Numbered from the stretch's first letter, positions 52,813 to 62,263 are shown. The stretch is 64,000 bases of DNA from Chryseobacterium contaminans (GCF_001684955.1 NZ_MAYF01000301.1:1-64000), one strand, 5' to 3'. A program made the numbers and translations. The notes: a model not told the origin generated them from the sequence alone.

Positions 52813-54105
52813 CTATCTAAGATCAATAAAAGTAATTGGCTTTCTGCTATTGGGATTAAAAACAGTTTTAGACAGAATATCAAAATCAATGATTTCAATT
52901 TTAGGGCTTACTCTTAATTTGGCACGGAAATGATCTCTTACTTCATTTACAAAGTTTTCATTTTCCTGATCTGTACTTAATTTGATGATAATTTCATCCA
53001 ACCCGATCTCATTAGCCTGGATCACGATCTGATAACACAGAATATTATTAAAATCATTCAGAATATCGTTCATTGCAGGTGGATACAGCGTTGTGCCCTT
53101 ATATTTGATCATTTGCTGTTTTCTTCCGATGACAGGCCCCAATCTCATTGTATTCCTTCCACATTGACAAGGTTCATAATGGGCTTTTACAATATCTCCG
53201 GTTTTAAACCTCAACAAAGGAATTGCTTCTACACCCAGAGTTGTAATGGTAAGTTCACCACTTTCACCTTCTTTAACAAGGTTTCCTTCATCATCAAGAA
53301 TTTCTGTGATGATAAGTTCAGGATGTTGATGACCTCCAATCTGGTACTCGCATTCTGTAAAAGCTGTACTCATTTCTGTAGAAGCATACGTGGAAAATAG
53401 TTTTATATCCCATTTTTCTTTAATCTTCTGCGAAAGGATATTATCCGTAAAATCCTGATTTTTAATACTCTCCCCTATACATACCGCTCCATAAACACTT
53501 GAATTTTTATAATCCAGGCCATGTTTTTCGGCATAATCTATCATTTTCAATAAAAATGAAGGAACTGTAATCAGGTATTTCGGTTTATATCTGAAAATAG
53601 AATCCCATTGTAGCTCAGGAATTCCAGGTCCCATTCGCACAACACTTGCCCCCATTTTCCTTAATCCTAAGAAATAGGCAAGTCCCGCCATGAAACGTTT
53701 ATCAATCGTTGTAATCATTTGCACCACATCCCCTTTCTGAATTCCTGCACAGGCAAAAGATATAGCTTCATTGTAAGCCAGCCTTTCAAGGTCTCTATCA
53801 GATAAGCCAAAGGTTACCGGATCTCCTAACGTTCCGGAAGTTGTACTATAGTCTACAATTTTATCCGGAGTAATACAGAAAAAGTCATGATTATTTTGCT
53901 GAAGATCATTTTTTGTTGTGGTAGGAATCTTCTGAAGATCCTCCAATGTACGGATCTCTGCAATATTGATATTATTTTCTGTAAACAGTCTCTGATAAAA
54001 AGGTGAATTTCCTTCAAGATAAGCCAGAAGCTGCTGAAGTTTTTCTTCCTGAAACGCCTTGATTTCCTGAGTACTTGATTTTTCGATGAGCGGATGAAAT
54101 TCCAA
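52813..54105 (-). CDS. AMP-forming acyl/aryl-CoA (or ACP) ligase, PaaK-like
   Basis: 430 aa. AMP-binding motif YSTTSGTLGDPV (the P-loop-like STGTT/S of the ANL family) and the adenylation-core GAVCIGESI and FSTYASTEMSTAF (A5-type), with the C-terminal RFKTGDIVKAHYEPCQCGR and IGRKQQMIKYKGTTLYP, the hinge and phenylacetate-CoA ligase-type features. It is a shortened PaaK-like ligase. In this setting it should activate p-coumarate made by the ammonia-lyase, loading it onto an ACP or CoA. It is the first of the minus-strand genes to the right of the flavin enzyme, adjacent to the M23 peptidase gene. Confidence 0.88.
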   Translation of the reverse strand: MEFHPLIEKSSTQEIKAFQEEKLQQLLAYLEGNSPFYQRLFTENNINIAEIRTLEDLQKIPTTTKNDLQQNNHDFFCITPDKIVDYSTTSGTLGDPVTFGLSDRDLERLAYNEAISFACAGIQKGDVVQMITTIDKRFMAGLAYFLGLRKMGASVVRMGPGIPELQWDSIFRYKPKYLITVPSFLLKMIDYAEKHGLDYKNSSVYGAVCIGESIKNQDFTDNILSQKIKEKWDIKLFSTYASTEMSTAFTECEYQIGGHQHPELIITEILDDEGNLVKEGESGELTITTLGVEAIPLLRFKTGDIVKAHYEPCQCGRNTMRLGPVIGRKQQMIKYKGTTLYPPAMNDILNDFNNILCYQIVIQANEIGLDEIIIKLSTDQENENFVNEVRDHFRAKLRVSPKIEIIDFDILSKTVFNPNSRKPITFIDLR

Positions 54106-54191
54106 TGATTTTAATTTTTAAAGGACAAATTTATTTAAAATTAAAGGATTGAAACAGTAAAAGATCAAAAGATTATGCCTTCCCCAGTCAT

Positions 54192-55877
54192 TTACCTTTG
54201 AAATGTAAAATTTTGTGTATTGGCATTTCCTGCGCTGTTAATGGTAGTCACTTTTAAAGTATGCGAACCTGAACCTTTTGGACATCTTTCGTCAAAAATA
54301 TAGACAAAATCATTTTTTACACGGGCGAACCGCAGCCATTTCCCATCAAGTTCCGCTCTGAATGAAACAATATCACCCACTTTTGTGCTTCCTTTTAATC
54401 GTAAAGAACCACCACTTACAATAGCTCCGTCTTTCCAGTTTGAAGAAACTGATGGTAAGCTGTTATCCAATATCAATTCTGCAGTACCCAATCTGTTGAA
54501 TTGTGCTTCTGCCTGATCTCCATTCCATTTTGCTTTTACGGCATCTTTATCACTTCCGTAATTAAATAAAACTACTACTTTATCTTTTTCTTCCTTGGAA
54601 AGTTTTCTGTTAGGTTTAATTTTTACAGTATAATAATCCTGAACCGGAAGATATGGATTCTGTAAAACGATTGTGTTGGAAACAGCATTACCATCACTAC
54701 TGCTTTTTTCATACATACTGAAATTTACAGCATCATATAATGCATTTTTACTGAAACTGATTTCCGCATTTTCAGTAGTAAGCGTTTTTCCTTCGTTGGG
54801 TAAAATTGTTTTCCCTGAAGAAGTAATTCCACTCCCAACATTACTCAGCTGAACTTTTGTGGTTAGCCGACTGGTATTGCCTTTTACATCTTTTAAAACA
54901 ATTTCAATCGTATGAATATTCTCATCCTGAAGATTGATAATTCCCGACAGGTTGGGCGTGCTGTAGTTTTGCAGCTTCATCCCCGGTAATGCAGACAAAT
55001 GCTGAATTCCTACTTTATCCCTGCTGAACTTGGTGTAATCTATACAGCCGTTCAGATAGCGGGTGTCGTCATAGCTTACTTTATCAATACTGAAACCGTA
55101 GATTAACTTTCCATCCATTAATAATTCGGCTTTATAAATTCCCAGATTAAAACCCTGGTTGGCTTTATCTACAGCTTTAATTCCAAAGCTTATCATCGGA
55201 GAATTCACTCTTACAACATCTGCAGTGTAAGTATTTCCTACTTTTTTAACAGGAATTCCGTTTGCTCCAGGCTCATAGGTACTGAATCTGCGATCATACC
55301 AATACAGTCCACTGATAATAGGTGATACAGAGTCGGGAATATTAAATCCAAACAGCAGAGGATTAAGACATTCTTCGGTTTTGGTATCTCTTATCTCAAA
55401 ATGTAAGTGAGGACCTGCTGAGCCTCCGGTATTTCCGCTTAAAGCAATGAGCTGACCTTTTGTAACCGGAAATTGTCCTGGTTGAAATGTGATATCCTGT
55501 TCCCATTTTTCGTCTTTATATTGCTTCTCCTTTACATATTCGTCAAGCTTATCAAAATATTTATTCAAGTGAGCATACACGGTAGTAAAGCCATTGGGAT
55601 GTGTAATGTATACTGCATTTCCGAAACCATAACGTTCCACTTTTATTCTACTTACATACCCATCAGCTGCAGCCAATACCGATAAATTTTCCTGGCTGTT
55701 CGTCCTTAGATCCAATCCCATGTGAAAATGATTGGTTCGTACTGCTCCGAAATTGGCAGCCAGTTGCATAGGAATATTCAGTGGATTGCGGAAATAGTTT
55801 TGAGGGTAATTTTGAGCCTGTGTGATGATTGTATGGATAAAACAAATAGCAACCATCAGTTTGGGAAAGATTTTCAT
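54192..55877 (-). CDS. M23 family metallopeptidase (LytM/lysostaphin-type), periplasmic
   Basis: 561 aa. A signal peptide is in the first 21 residues. The peptidase domain is at 28-180 with zinc ligands H52 and D56 (HFHMGLDLR), H157 and H159 (GPHLHFE), and H103 in VYAHLN. All M23 residues are present, so it should cleave peptidoglycan cross-bridges or related peptides. Residues 200-561 are beta-rich, with several Ig-like strands, perhaps for binding the wall. It lies outside the pigment cluster proper, 86 bp from the ligase start, same strand, divergent from ileS. Confidence 0.9.
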   Translation of the reverse strand: MKIFPKLMVAICFIHTIITQAQNYPQNYFRNPLNIPMQLAANFGAVRTNHFHMGLDLRTNSQENLSVLAAADGYVSRIKVERYGFGNAVYITHPNGFTTVYAHLNKYFDKLDEYVKEKQYKDEKWEQDITFQPGQFPVTKGQLIALSGNTGGSAGPHLHFEIRDTKTEECLNPLLFGFNIPDSVSPIISGLYWYDRRFSTYEPGANGIPVKKVGNTYTADVVRVNSPMISFGIKAVDKANQGFNLGIYKAELLMDGKLIYGFSIDKVSYDDTRYLNGCIDYTKFSRDKVGIQHLSALPGMKLQNYSTPNLSGIINLQDENIHTIEIVLKDVKGNTSRLTTKVQLSNVGSGITSSGKTILPNEGKTLTTENAEISFSKNALYDAVNFSMYEKSSSDGNAVSNTIVLQNPYLPVQDYYTVKIKPNRKLSKEEKDKVVVLFNYGSDKDAVKAKWNGDQAEAQFNRLGTAELILDNSLPSVSSNWKDGAIVSGGSLRLKGSTKVGDIVSFRAELDGKWLRFARVKNDFVYIFDERCPKGSGSHTLKVTTINSAGNANTQNFTFQR

Positions 55878-55959
55878 ACAGCATTTGGGTTTAGTTCTAC
55901 TTAAATATACGAGATTTCAAGCAATGATCGTGCTATAGTGCTCTAACTTGGTTTATTTT

Positions 55960-56104
55960 CCCACAGATGACGTGGATTTTCACAGATGATGATCGTCAAT
56001 CTGCGAAATCTGCCTGATTTGCGAGAGATTATATTTAGATTTTGGCTAAAGCCAATGGATCGTGTTTTATTTTTTTCGCGGGCTAAAGCCCGCTTCTATT
56101 GAAT
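55960..56104. repeat. Compound REP-like repeat, copy 3 (long form)
   Basis: CCACAGATGACGTGGATTTTCACAGATGAT, then AATCTGCGAAATCTG, AGAGATTATAT, TTTTGGCTAAAGCCAATGG and GCGGGCTAAAGCCCGCTTCTATTGAA. The copy at 61987 has the same order of parts, whereas the two copies near 26 kb carry only the palindrome half. Confidence 0.8.
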
Positions 56105-56264
56105 AAAAACAACTTCAAAACCTGCATAAAAACAAAGCTGAAAATCCGCTTATTTACCATTCATCATTCACTTTTTATCCCTCTTTTCATTTATATTTCT
56201 GAGATTGAAGTTTTTAATAGAAATTACCTACAGAAAACATATCTTATAAACCGACAAAATTCAC

Positions 56265-56272
56265 TAAATTTG
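56265..56272 (+). promoter_or_regulatory. -7 element of the ileS promoter
   Basis: TAAATTTG (matches TANNTTTG) 36 bp before the ATG, in the same CTAAATTTGCAGACTTA context as the dar operon promoter. No clear TTTG at the usual distance upstream. Confidence 0.5.
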
Positions 56273-56307
56273 CAGACTTAATTAATCAACGAATTGAGAT
56301 ATTTACA

Positions 56308-59300
56308 ATGAGCCAATTTAAAGAATACAAAAGCCTCAACCTTATTGACGTAGCAGAGAATGTAGCGGAATTTTGGAAACAAAATAAAACTTTCAATAAA
56401 AGTGTTGAGATTCGTCAGGGAAATCCTGAGTTTGTTTTTTATGAAGGTCCGCCTTCAGCAAACGGTATGCCTGGAATTCACCACGTAATGGCAAGAGCAT
56501 TGAAGGATATTTTCTGCCGTTACCAGACTCAAAACGGAAAGCAGGTTTTCCGTAAAGCTGGCTGGGATACGCATGGTCTTCCTGTGGAACTGGGTGTAGA
56601 AAAAGAATTAGGAATTACAAAAGAAGATATTGGCAAAAAAATCTCTATTGAAGATTATAATAAAGCTTGTCGTGAAGCTGTAATGCGTTATACCGATGTA
56701 TGGAATAACCTTACAGAGAAAATCGGATATTGGGTAGACCTTGATGATCCGTACATTACGTACAAGTCGAAATATATGGAAACTGTTTGGTGGTTGTTGA
56801 AGCAGTTATACGACAAAAGTTTGTTGTATAAAGGATACACAATCCAACCTTACTCTCCAAAAGCAGGAACAGGGCTTTCTTCTCACGAACTAAACCAGCC
56901 TGGAACGTATCGTGATGTTTCAGATACTACGGTTGTAGCTCAGTTTAAAGTAAAGAAAGATTCATCTGCTTTGTTCAACGATGTTGATGGAGATGTACAC
57001 ATCCTTGCATGGACGACTACTCCTTGGACGTTGCCATCCAACACCGCATTAACAGTTGGTAGAGATATTGAATATGTTGTTGTTAAAACATTCAACCAAT
57101 ATACATTTGAGCCGGTAACCGTTGTATTATCCAGCGTTCTTTTACCTAAAGTATTCGGTAAGAAATATGCTGAAGGTACAGACGAAGATTTTGCCAACTA
57201 TACTCCGGAAACGAAAGTAATTCCTTTCAGAATTTTAAAAGAGTTCACCGGAGAAAAGCTTGTGGATACAAGATACGAGCAATTAGTTCCTTGGTTTACG
57301 CCAAACGATAACCCTGAAAATGCTTTCAGAGTAATCTTAGGTGATTTCGTAACCACTGAGGATGGTACAGGTATCGTACACACCGCTCCTACTTTTGGTG
57401 CTGATGATGCGAGAGTTGCTAAAATGGCTCAGCCGGAGATCCCGCCGATGTTGGTAAAGGATGACAATGACAATCTTGTTCCATTGGTAGATTTACAGGG
57501 TAAATTTATCCAGGGCGAGAATGTTCCTGAAGTTTTCTCAGGAAAATATATCAAAAATGAATATTACGATGAAGGAACTGCCCCTGAGAAATCTTGGGAC
57601 GTAGAATTGGCGATCTTGTTAAAAACAGAGAACAAAGCCTTCAAAGTAGAGAAATATGTTCACTCCTATCCACACTGCTGGAGAACTGACAAGCCGGTAT
57701 TGTACTATCCGTTGGATTCATGGTTTGTGAAGATGACCGCTGTAAAAGACAGATTGGTTAACCTGAACAAAGAAATCAACTGGAAACCCAAAGCTACCGG
57801 AGAAGGACGTTTTGCTAACTGGTTAGAAAATGTAAACGACTGGAACTTATCCCGTTCAAGATACTGGGGGATTCCATTGCCAATCTGGAGAACAGATGAC
57901 CTGAAAGAAGAAAAGATCATCGGTTCTGTAGAAGAACTTTATAATGAGATTGAAAAATCAATTGCTGCAGGATTTATGACTGAAAACCCATTCAAAGGTT
58001 TTGAAGTTGGAAATATGTCTGAATCTAATTATGAATTGGTTGATCTTCATAAAAATGTAGTGGATAAAGTAGTATTGGTTTCCGATTCAGGAAAAGCAAT
58101 GAAACGTGAAAGCGACTTGATCGACGTTTGGTTTGATTCAGGTTCTATGCCATATGCACAGTTGCACTATCCTTTCGAGAATAAAGAATTGATAGATAAT
58201 AACAAAGCTTTCCCTGCTGATTTCATCGCAGAAGGTGTTGACCAGACTCGTGGATGGTTCTATACGCTTCATGCGATCGGAACTGCTGTTTTTGACTCTG
58301 TTGCTTATAAAAATGTAATGAGTAACGGTCTTGTTCTGGATAAAAACGGACAGAAAATGTCAAAACGTTTAGGAAATGCGGTAGATCCGTTTGAAACACT
58401 TGCTGTATACGGACCGGATGCTACGCGTTGGTACATGATCTCCAATGCAAACCCTTGGGAAAACCTGAAGTTTGATATTGAAGGAATCGACGAAGTAAGA
58501 AGAAAGTTCTTCGGAACGCTTTACAATACGTATTCATTCTTTGCTTTATATGCGAATGTTGATGGATTCAACTATTCAGAAAAAGAAGTGGAAAACCGTC
58601 CTGAAATCGACAGATGGATTCTTTCTGAATTGAACTTATTGATCAAGGAAGTAAAAGCATTCTATGAAGATTACGAACCAACAAGAGTAGCAAGAGCCAT
58701 CAGCACATTTGTAAATGATAACTTGAGTAACTGGTATGTAAGATTGTGTAGAAGACGTTTCTGGAAAGGAGATTATTCTGATGATAAAATCTCTGCTTAC
58801 CAGACTTTATATACTTGTCTTGAGGTAGTAGCTAAATTATCGGCTCCTATTGCTCCGTTCTTCATGGATCAGTTATATCAGGATTTAAATAAAGTAACAG
58901 GAAAAGAAAACTGTGAATCTGTACACTTAACAGACTTCCCGGTTGCAAATGAGAGCTTAATTGATCAGGATCTGGTTGAAAAAACTCACTTAGCTCAGAA
59001 CATCACAAGTATGGTTTTCTCTTTAAGAAAGAAAGAGAATGTGAAAGTTCGCCAGCCTTTACAGAAAGTATTGATTCCTGTATTGGATGCTAAAACAGAA
59101 GAGCAGATTCTTGCTGTGGCAGATCTTATCAAACAGGAAGTAAACGTAAAAGAATTACAGTTAATTAATGCTGAAGAAGCATCACATTTAATTGTAAAGC
59201 AGATAAAACCAAACTTCAAAGCTCTTGGTCCTAAATTAGGAAAAGACATGAAGGTAGTTGGTGCTGAGATTGCTAATCTTACCACAGAACAGATTGCCGC

Positions 59301-59703
59301 TCTTGAAAAAACAGGAAAACTTGATGTTCAGGGCTATGAGATCACACTTGACGATGTGGAAATCTCTACAAAAGACATCCCTGGATGGACTGTAACTTCC
59401 GATGGTAAAACAACTGTGGCATTAGATTTGACGTTAACCGATGAGTTAAAATCTGAAGGAATCGCAAGGGAATTCATCAACAGAATTCAGAACCTGAGAA
59501 AAGAGAAAGATTTCGAGCTTACAGACAGGATCAATATCTTCATTGAAGACAACTCACCATTCATTGAAGATATTAAGAAAAATGAGGAATATATTTCTTC
59601 TGAAGTCTTGTCAAATAAAATAGAAATTGTATCTTCACTTTTAAATTTTAACGAAATCGAAATAGATGAGGTTAATTTTAAGATAAATATCGAAAAAAAT
59701 TAA
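56308..59703 (+). CDS. ileS: Isoleucyl-tRNA synthetase, type 2 (swapped signature motif GIHH)
   Basis: 1131 aa class Ia aminoacyl-tRNA synthetase charging tRNA-Ile. The signature near residue 56 is GIHH (PSANGMPGIHHVMAR) instead of HxGH: the first and third residues are exchanged. KMSKR is present at about 684-688 (GQKMSKRLGN). The editing CP1 insertion is between them, with TWTTPWTLPSNTAL and GTGIVHTAP. Length (over 1100 aa) and the C-terminal eukaryote-like domain place it in the type 2 IleRS group. That group is naturally insensitive to mupirocin, and the GXHH form has been tied to particularly high resistance. Own promoter. Confidence 0.96.
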   Translation: MSQFKEYKSLNLIDVAENVAEFWKQNKTFNKSVEIRQGNPEFVFYEGPPSANGMPGIHHVMARALKDIFCRYQTQNGKQVFRKAGWDTHGLPVELGVEKELGITKEDIGKKISIEDYNKACREAVMRYTDVWNNLTEKIGYWVDLDDPYITYKSKYMETVWWLLKQLYDKSLLYKGYTIQPYSPKAGTGLSSHELNQPGTYRDVSDTTVVAQFKVKKDSSALFNDVDGDVHILAWTTTPWTLPSNTALTVGRDIEYVVVKTFNQYTFEPVTVVLSSVLLPKVFGKKYAEGTDEDFANYTPETKVIPFRILKEFTGEKLVDTRYEQLVPWFTPNDNPENAFRVILGDFVTTEDGTGIVHTAPTFGADDARVAKMAQPEIPPMLVKDDNDNLVPLVDLQGKFIQGENVPEVFSGKYIKNEYYDEGTAPEKSWDVELAILLKTENKAFKVEKYVHSYPHCWRTDKPVLYYPLDSWFVKMTAVKDRLVNLNKEINWKPKATGEGRFANWLENVNDWNLSRSRYWGIPLPIWRTDDLKEEKIIGSVEELYNEIEKSIAAGFMTENPFKGFEVGNMSESNYELVDLHKNVVDKVVLVSDSGKAMKRESDLIDVWFDSGSMPYAQLHYPFENKELIDNNKAFPADFIAEGVDQTRGWFYTLHAIGTAVFDSVAYKNVMSNGLVLDKNGQKMSKRLGNAVDPFETLAVYGPDATRWYMISNANPWENLKFDIEGIDEVRRKFFGTLYNTYSFFALYANVDGFNYSEKEVENRPEIDRWILSELNLLIKEVKAFYEDYEPTRVARAISTFVNDNLSNWYVRLCRRRFWKGDYSDDKISAYQTLYTCLEVVAKLSAPIAPFFMDQLYQDLNKVTGKENCESVHLTDFPVANESLIDQDLVEKTHLAQNITSMVFSLRKKENVKVRQPLQKVLIPVLDAKTEEQILAVADLIKQEVNVKELQLINAEEASHLIVKQIKPNFKALGPKLGKDMKVVGAEIANLTTEQIAALEKTGKLDVQGYEITLDDVEISTKDIPGWTVTSDGKTTVALDLTLTDELKSEGIAREFINRIQNLRKEKDFELTDRINIFIEDNSPFIEDIKKNEEYISSEVLSNKIEIVSSLLNFNEIEIDEVNFKINIEKN

Positions 59704-59761
59704 CATGTAGTTATTGTATTTCAAATTCCATTTCATAATTTTATTAAAAAAGAGAAAGAAT

Positions 59762-60142
59762 ATGTCAGACGAAAGAGTTAGATACAGCGATGCTGATTTA
59801 CAGGAATTTAGAGCGATCATAAAAGAAAAAATAGAAAAGGCAGAGAAAGATCTTCAGCTTATCAGAGAAAGTTTCATCAATGACCAGAATAACGGAACTG
59901 ATGATACTTCACCTACATTCAAAGCATTTGAGGAAGGTGCAGAAACTTTGAGCAAAGAGCAGAACTCTATTCTTGCAGGAAGACAGGAAAAATTCGTCCG
60001 TGATCTGAAGAATGCTTTAATCAGAATCGAAAACAAGACTTACGGTGTTTGTAGAGTAACAGGGAAATTAATTCCTAAGGAAAGACTTTTAGCCGTTCCT
60101 CATGCTACCTTAAGCATCGAAGCGAAAAACATGCAAAAATAG
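59762..60142 (+). CDS. TraR/DksA-family protein with degenerate zinc finger
   Basis: 126 aa from the ATG at 59762 (MSDERVRYSDADLQEF), preceded by AGAGAAAGAAT. An N-terminal coiled-coil (residues 10-40 and 65-92) ends in YGVCRVTGKLIPKERLLAVPHATLSIE. The DksA zinc finger normally has CxxCG and CxxC; here only C97 is present, with T and P at other cysteine places, so it should not bind zinc in the usual way. It probably binds RNA polymerase through the secondary channel like DksA, in a zinc-independent form. It follows ileS by 58 bp and precedes the small membrane-protein gene. Confidence 0.85.
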   Translation: MSDERVRYSDADLQEFRAIIKEKIEKAEKDLQLIRESFINDQNNGTDDTSPTFKAFEEGAETLSKEQNSILAGRQEKFVRDLKNALIRIENKTYGVCRVTGKLIPKERLLAVPHATLSIEAKNMQK

Positions 60143-60220
60143 CCGTAAGGTTTGTAAAATAATATTGGGTTTATATTGTATCTCCGGATACTTTATAAAC
60201 CTAATTTTTAATGTATACCT

Positions 60221-60466
60221 ATGAGCGAAGTGTTGATTTTGATAATCATTGTGACAGCAGTGCTTGCTTTTTTCAACAGAGAATGGATCAAAAACAGATT
60301 CTTTCCTAAAAAGCATACTAACTACACCATTGATGACCAGTTTAATTCTGATAAACGCGAGAGGGAAAAAGAAATAGACAGATTGTTGAGTAAAATAGGC
60401 AAAAACGGAATCAATGACCTTTCCGCAAAAGACCGGAAAAGACTTGATGAATTGTCTAAAATGTAA
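60221..60466 (+). CDS. Small membrane protein, DUF6576-like
   Basis: 81 aa. A single helix at the N-terminus (EVLILIIIVTAVLAFF) is followed by a charged stretch and the block EIDRLLSKIGKNGINDLSAKDRKRLDELSK. This C-terminal block is a common short motif of rhomboid-associated or DUF6576 proteins in Bacteroidota. Function unknown. Short gap to the next small gene (17 bp), likely one transcript with lspA. Confidence 0.7.
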   Translation: MSEVLILIIIVTAVLAFFNREWIKNRFFPKKHTNYTIDDQFNSDKREREKEIDRLLSKIGKNGINDLSAKDRKRLDELSKM

Positions 60467-60483
60467 AATTTAAATACTAAGAA

Positions 60484-60678
60484 ATGGAATCAATCATAGT
60501 ACATCCTAAAAATTCTATGGAACTAAGCGCATTAAAAAGCGTTTTGAAAGAAATGAACATTAAATTTGAGAAAGCTCATGTGAAAAGTTCATATAACGGA
60601 CAAAAAGTGGTTAAAAAAGCGAGCGATAATAAAAATGTAAAACCAGCTGCAAAACCTTCAAAACCTAAAGGACAGTAA
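60484..60678 (+). CDS. Small basic protein, unknown function
   Basis: 64 aa. The N-terminal 40 residues (SIIVHPKNSMELSALKSVLKEMNIKFEKA) resemble the start of DUF2683-type proteins, small partners seen near toxin-like genes, but no toxin is adjacent here. The C-terminal half is a Lys/Pro/Ala-rich tail (NVKPAAKPSKPKGQ). Its TAA shares a base with the lspA ATG, so the two are coupled. Role unknown. Confidence 0.6.
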   Translation: MESIIVHPKNSMELSALKSVLKEMNIKFEKAHVKSSYNGQKVVKKASDNKNVKPAAKPSKPKGQ

Positions 60679-61319
60679 TGAAAAAGATCTTAGCTATCAC
60701 ATTTTTGGTATTATTGATAGACCAGGCTTCAAAAATTTACATTAAAACCCATTTTGAACTGAATGAAAGCGTTCCCGTTATAGAAGGATTCTTTAATAAA
60801 ACCTTTGTTGAAAACCCAGGAATGGCTTACGGATTTCATTTCGGTGGAATTATTGGAAAATATTTCCTTGTTATTCTAAGAGTTTTCCTGATCGGAGGAA
60901 TGGTTTATATGTTTAAAAAATGGCTGAAAGAAGGAGCATCCAATTATCTTTTAGTTCCAATGGCCATCATCTTTGCAGGCGCTATCGGAAACCTTATTGA
61001 TGGCATGTTCTACGGAATGATCTTTGACAGCGGAACGGTATATGACGCCAGCACTGACCGATGGATTGGCTATGGCGGAGTTTCCAAGTTTGTTCCTTTT
61101 GGACATGGGTATTCTACTTTTATGAAAGGATGTGTTGTGGATATGCTTCATTTCCCGATTGTAGACTGGTATGTACCTGACAGCTGGCCTATCATAGGCG
61201 GAAAACATATTGAATTCTTTAAATATATTTTCAATGTTGCTGATTCAGCGATTACTGTAGGTGCAGCTTTCTTATTAATCTTCAGAAAAAAAGCTTTCCC
61301 TAACGGACTTGAATTCTAA
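60678..61319 (+). CDS. lspA: Lipoprotein signal peptidase (signal peptidase II)
   Basis: 213 aa, four membrane helices, longer than the usual 160 because of an added periplasmic segment (about 110-165), which is normal in Bacteroidota. Conserved features: DQASK near the N-terminus, FVENPGMAYGF, GAIGNLIDG, and the catalytic aspartates in VVDMLHFP and FNVADSAI. It cleaves the signal peptide of diacylated prolipoproteins, including those encoded in this window. TAATG overlap with the preceding small gene. Confidence 0.95.
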   Translation: MKKILAITFLVLLIDQASKIYIKTHFELNESVPVIEGFFNKTFVENPGMAYGFHFGGIIGKYFLVILRVFLIGGMVYMFKKWLKEGASNYLLVPMAIIFAGAIGNLIDGMFYGMIFDSGTVYDASTDRWIGYGGVSKFVPFGHGYSTFMKGCVVDMLHFPIVDWYVPDSWPIIGGKHIEFFKYIFNVADSAITVGAAFLLIFRKKAFPNGLEF

Positions 61320-61333
61320 CAGATGTATTTCTA

Positions 61334-61978
61334 ATGAGAAAAACAATCAAAAATATTTTTAAATTTTTCCTGCTTCTTCTGGTTGCAGGAATTATTTTTA
61401 TTACCTGGGCAAATTACAGCATTAAAAAGGAAAGTGCAGCATTTGTATCTTACCATATTGCTGATGTGCCGGAAGCAAAAACAGCCTTACTCCTGGGAAC
61501 AGGAAAAACATTAAGCAACGGAATGCCAAATGCCTATTTCTACAACAGGATCAAAGCAGCTACAGATTTATATAAAAGCGGAAAAGTTCAATATATCATT
61601 GTAAGTGGCGACAACAGCAGCAAAGACTATAATGAACCGGAAGATATGCAGTTCGCATTGGTTCAACAAGGCATTCCACAGGACAAAATTATCCTGGACC
61701 ATGCAGGATTTCGTACCTTGGATTCTGTTGTGAGAGCGAAGGATATTTTCGGGCAAACTAAGCTTACTATTATTTCTCAGAAGTTCCACAATGAAAGAGC
61801 AGTCTTCCTTGCTCAGAAAAACGGAATACAGGCCTTCGGATATAATGCAGAAGATGTGAATAAATATGCAGGGTTAAAGACCAATTTAAGGGAATATCTA
61901 GCCAAAGCGAAGGTATATTGGGATCTGATTTTTGGAGTGGAACCTAAATTCGGTGGTGAGAAGATTGTCATTCCTTAA
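61334..61978 (+). CDS. SanA/YdcF-family protein (DUF218)
   Basis: 214 aa. One N-terminal helix (FFLLLLVAGIIFITW). The soluble domain carries ALLLGTGKTLSNGMPNAYFYNRIKAA, VQYIIVSGDNSS, and FRTLDSVVRAKDIF, in the pattern of the SanA/DUF218 group. SanA affects envelope permeability and vancomycin exclusion at high temperature in E. coli. It is 14 bp from lspA, probably co-transcribed. Confidence 0.85.
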   Translation: MRKTIKNIFKFFLLLLVAGIIFITWANYSIKKESAAFVSYHIADVPEAKTALLLGTGKTLSNGMPNAYFYNRIKAATDLYKSGKVQYIIVSGDNSSKDYNEPEDMQFALVQQGIPQDKIILDHAGFRTLDSVVRAKDIFGQTKLTIISQKFHNERAVFLAQKNGIQAFGYNAEDVNKYAGLKTNLREYLAKAKVYWDLIFGVEPKFGGEKIVIP

Positions 61979-61986
61979 TATTTTTA

Positions 61987-62133
61987 ACCACAGATTGCTC
62001 AGATTTTCACAGATAATTATGGATAAAATCTGCTAAATCTGTTTAATCTGCAAGAGATTATATTTTAAGTTTTGGCTAAAGCCAATGAAATTATTCCTTT
62101 TATTATAAGGCGGGCTAAAGCCCACCTTTATTG
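61987..62133. repeat. Compound REP-like repeat, copy 4 (long form)
   Basis: ACCACAGATTGCTCAGATTTTCACAGAT, AATCTGCTAAATCTG, AGAGATTATAT, TTTTGGCTAAAGCCAATG and GCGGGCTAAAGCCCACC. Same parts as copy 3 at 55960. Confidence 0.8.
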
Positions 62134-62220
62134 ATGTTGATATGAGCACAGGAAATGAATTGTAGATATTTAAGGAGTAAATCTTTTGATCTTTTCATTC
62201 ATTATTCCCTTTAAACCTCG

Positions 62221-62228
62221 TAAATTTG
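62221..62228 (+). promoter_or_regulatory. -7 element of the trpS promoter
   Basis: TAAATTTG matches TANNTTTG, 36 bp before the ATG. The nearest TTTG upstream is too far (32 bp), so only the -7 box is supported. Confidence 0.45.
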
Positions 62229-62263
62229 CAATTCATTAATTTTTAAATATAAATTTTAAACAA

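Larger units (their letters stand above)
55878..56307. other. Intergenic region upstream of ileS
   Basis: 430 bp with a compound repeat (55960-56104) and the ileS promoter. No gene. Confidence 0.75.
61979..62263. other. Intergenic region upstream of trpS
   Basis: 285 bp with the fourth copy of the compound repeat and the trpS -7 element. No gene. Confidence 0.7.
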
